Origin: Saccharopolyspora shandongensis
GTDB lineage: Bacteria; Actinomycetota; Actinomycetes; Mycobacteriales; Pseudonocardiaceae
Length of the DNA stretch: 48,447 nucleotides
Assembly: GCF_900106995.1 (NCBI RefSeq)
Contig: NZ_FNOK01000067.1
Location: 1 to 48,447, forward strand
Direction: 5' to 3'
Shown here piece after piece: positions 48,155 to 48,447 of the stretch. The stretch's first letter is position 1, and each line of letters begins with the position of its first letter. Under the pieces are notes generated by a model. That model searched no databases. It was not told the DNA's origin and saw only the letters and a program-made list of their open reading frames with translations. The position numbers and the translations under genes are program-made.

Positions 48155-48447
48155 GTGCTTGTGGATCTTGAGGTAGGGGCGGGCGCGGGTGTCAGCGTGG
48201 CCGATCAGGCTGCCATCGGTGTGCTGACCCGAACGTTCCCTGTGGAATTGGTCGATCGAGTTATTGATCAGTATTGGCGTAGAGAACAGCGGACTCGCGC
48301 ACTGCCTGCCCGGCTGATGTTCTACTTCACGCTTGCCTTGTGCCTGTTTCCGCACGAGTCCTACCGGTCGGCAATGAAGATCCTCATGTCGGTGTTCGGG
48401 CGGGGCGGGCAGGGTTATCGGGTGCCCACGACCGGGTCGATCGGAGC
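48110..48447 (+). mobile_element. IS4-family insertion sequence, left end (runs out of window)
   Basis: The region CAATGCCGGTCGTTTAGG (48115-48132) just ahead of the transposase gene has the position and look of an IS4-type terminal repeat, but the other end is outside the window so the boundary is an estimate. Confidence 0.6.
48155..48447 (+). CDS. IS4-family transposase, N-terminal part (3' end outside window)
   Basis: About 97 residues are visible: TRTFPVELVDRVIDQYWRRE, RTRALPARLMFYFTLALCLF and YRSAMKILMSVFGRG, which match the N-terminal domain of IS4-type transposases (the domain preceding the DDE core). The start is taken as GTG 48155; GTG 48161 or the GTG of SVADQ are alternatives. Catalytic residues are outside the window. 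Codon third positions are less GC-rich than in neighbouring genes, as expected for a mobile gene. Confidence 0.82.
   Translation, partial: MLVDLEVGAGAGVSVADQAAIGVLTRTFPVELVDRVIDQYWRREQRTRALPARLMFYFTLALCLFPHESYRSAMKILMSVFGRGGQGYRVPTTGSIG

Overview
The window is high-GC actinobacterial DNA with strong GC bias at codon third positions and many GTG or TTG starts. The order mihF-gmk-rpoZ-coaBC-metK, then priA, then def-fmt-rsmB, together with PE/PPE/EspG-like genes, DUF3558 lipoproteins, an XRE+DUF397 pair and PknB-type kinases, points to the Pseudonocardiales. A Saccharopolyspora-like genome is my best guess, but it is inferred from gene content and not proven.

Layout. 1-291: end of an IS5-family transposase. 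342-3885 (minus): a yeast-type cytosine deaminase, then def-fmt-rsmB (initiator Met-tRNA formylation, deformylation, 16S rRNA methylation). A three-copy hairpin repeat lies between rsmB and the deaminase. 4036-7749 (plus): a two-gene membrane cassette, a SLATT/DUF4231-like 4TM protein and a TIR-TM-WD40 protein, with the look of an NAD-directed conflict system. 7871-15122: gamma-glutamyltransferase, a putative glycoside hydrolase, a polysaccharide deacetylase lipoprotein, DUF1801, two GNATs and a hypothetical protein. 15128-17155: priA, helicase-dead type. 17268-24647: a metabolic island with a diaminopimelate-decarboxylase-like gene, two tandem LacI regulators, a TSUP permease, an amidohydrolase and an NCS2 uracil/xanthine permease. 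It contains a clear tandem duplication of about 1.2 kb and two inverted copies of a leader of about 147 bp. 24889-25132: a MITE-like element. 25145-28116: WYL regulator/SDR divergent pair, trmL and a TIGR02206 membrane protein. 28227-32070 (minus): metK-coaBC-rpoZ-gmk-mihF with overlapping stops and starts. 32427-36636 (minus): ABC-2-like membrane protein, EspG-like, PPE-like with Gly-rich tail, DUF3558 lipoprotein and PE-like gene, a type VII secretion substrate/chaperone module. 36814-39796: XRE+DUF397 pair, small proteins and a second DUF3558. 39915-41470 (minus): PknB-type kinase and coupled lipoprotein. 41829-44814 (plus): a 39-residue Cys/Gly/Phe-rich peptide gene, an intergenic hairpin, an ABC exporter and an atypical Ser/Thr kinase, with a perfect palindromic operator upstream. 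44910-47798 (minus): four genes joined by stop/start overlaps, encoding a WXG-type secretion target and partners. 48155 to the end: start of an IS4-family transposase.

Housekeeping genes that usually sit close together in actinobacteria (metK, priA, def-fmt-rsmB) are here separated by accessory blocks (4-15 kb and 17-28 kb). The most promising candidate for an undescribed system is the peptide-exporter-kinase operon at 41.8-44.8 kb. The SLATT+TIR-WD40 pair and the duplicated leader/LacI island come next. No rRNA, tRNA or CRISPR array was seen.
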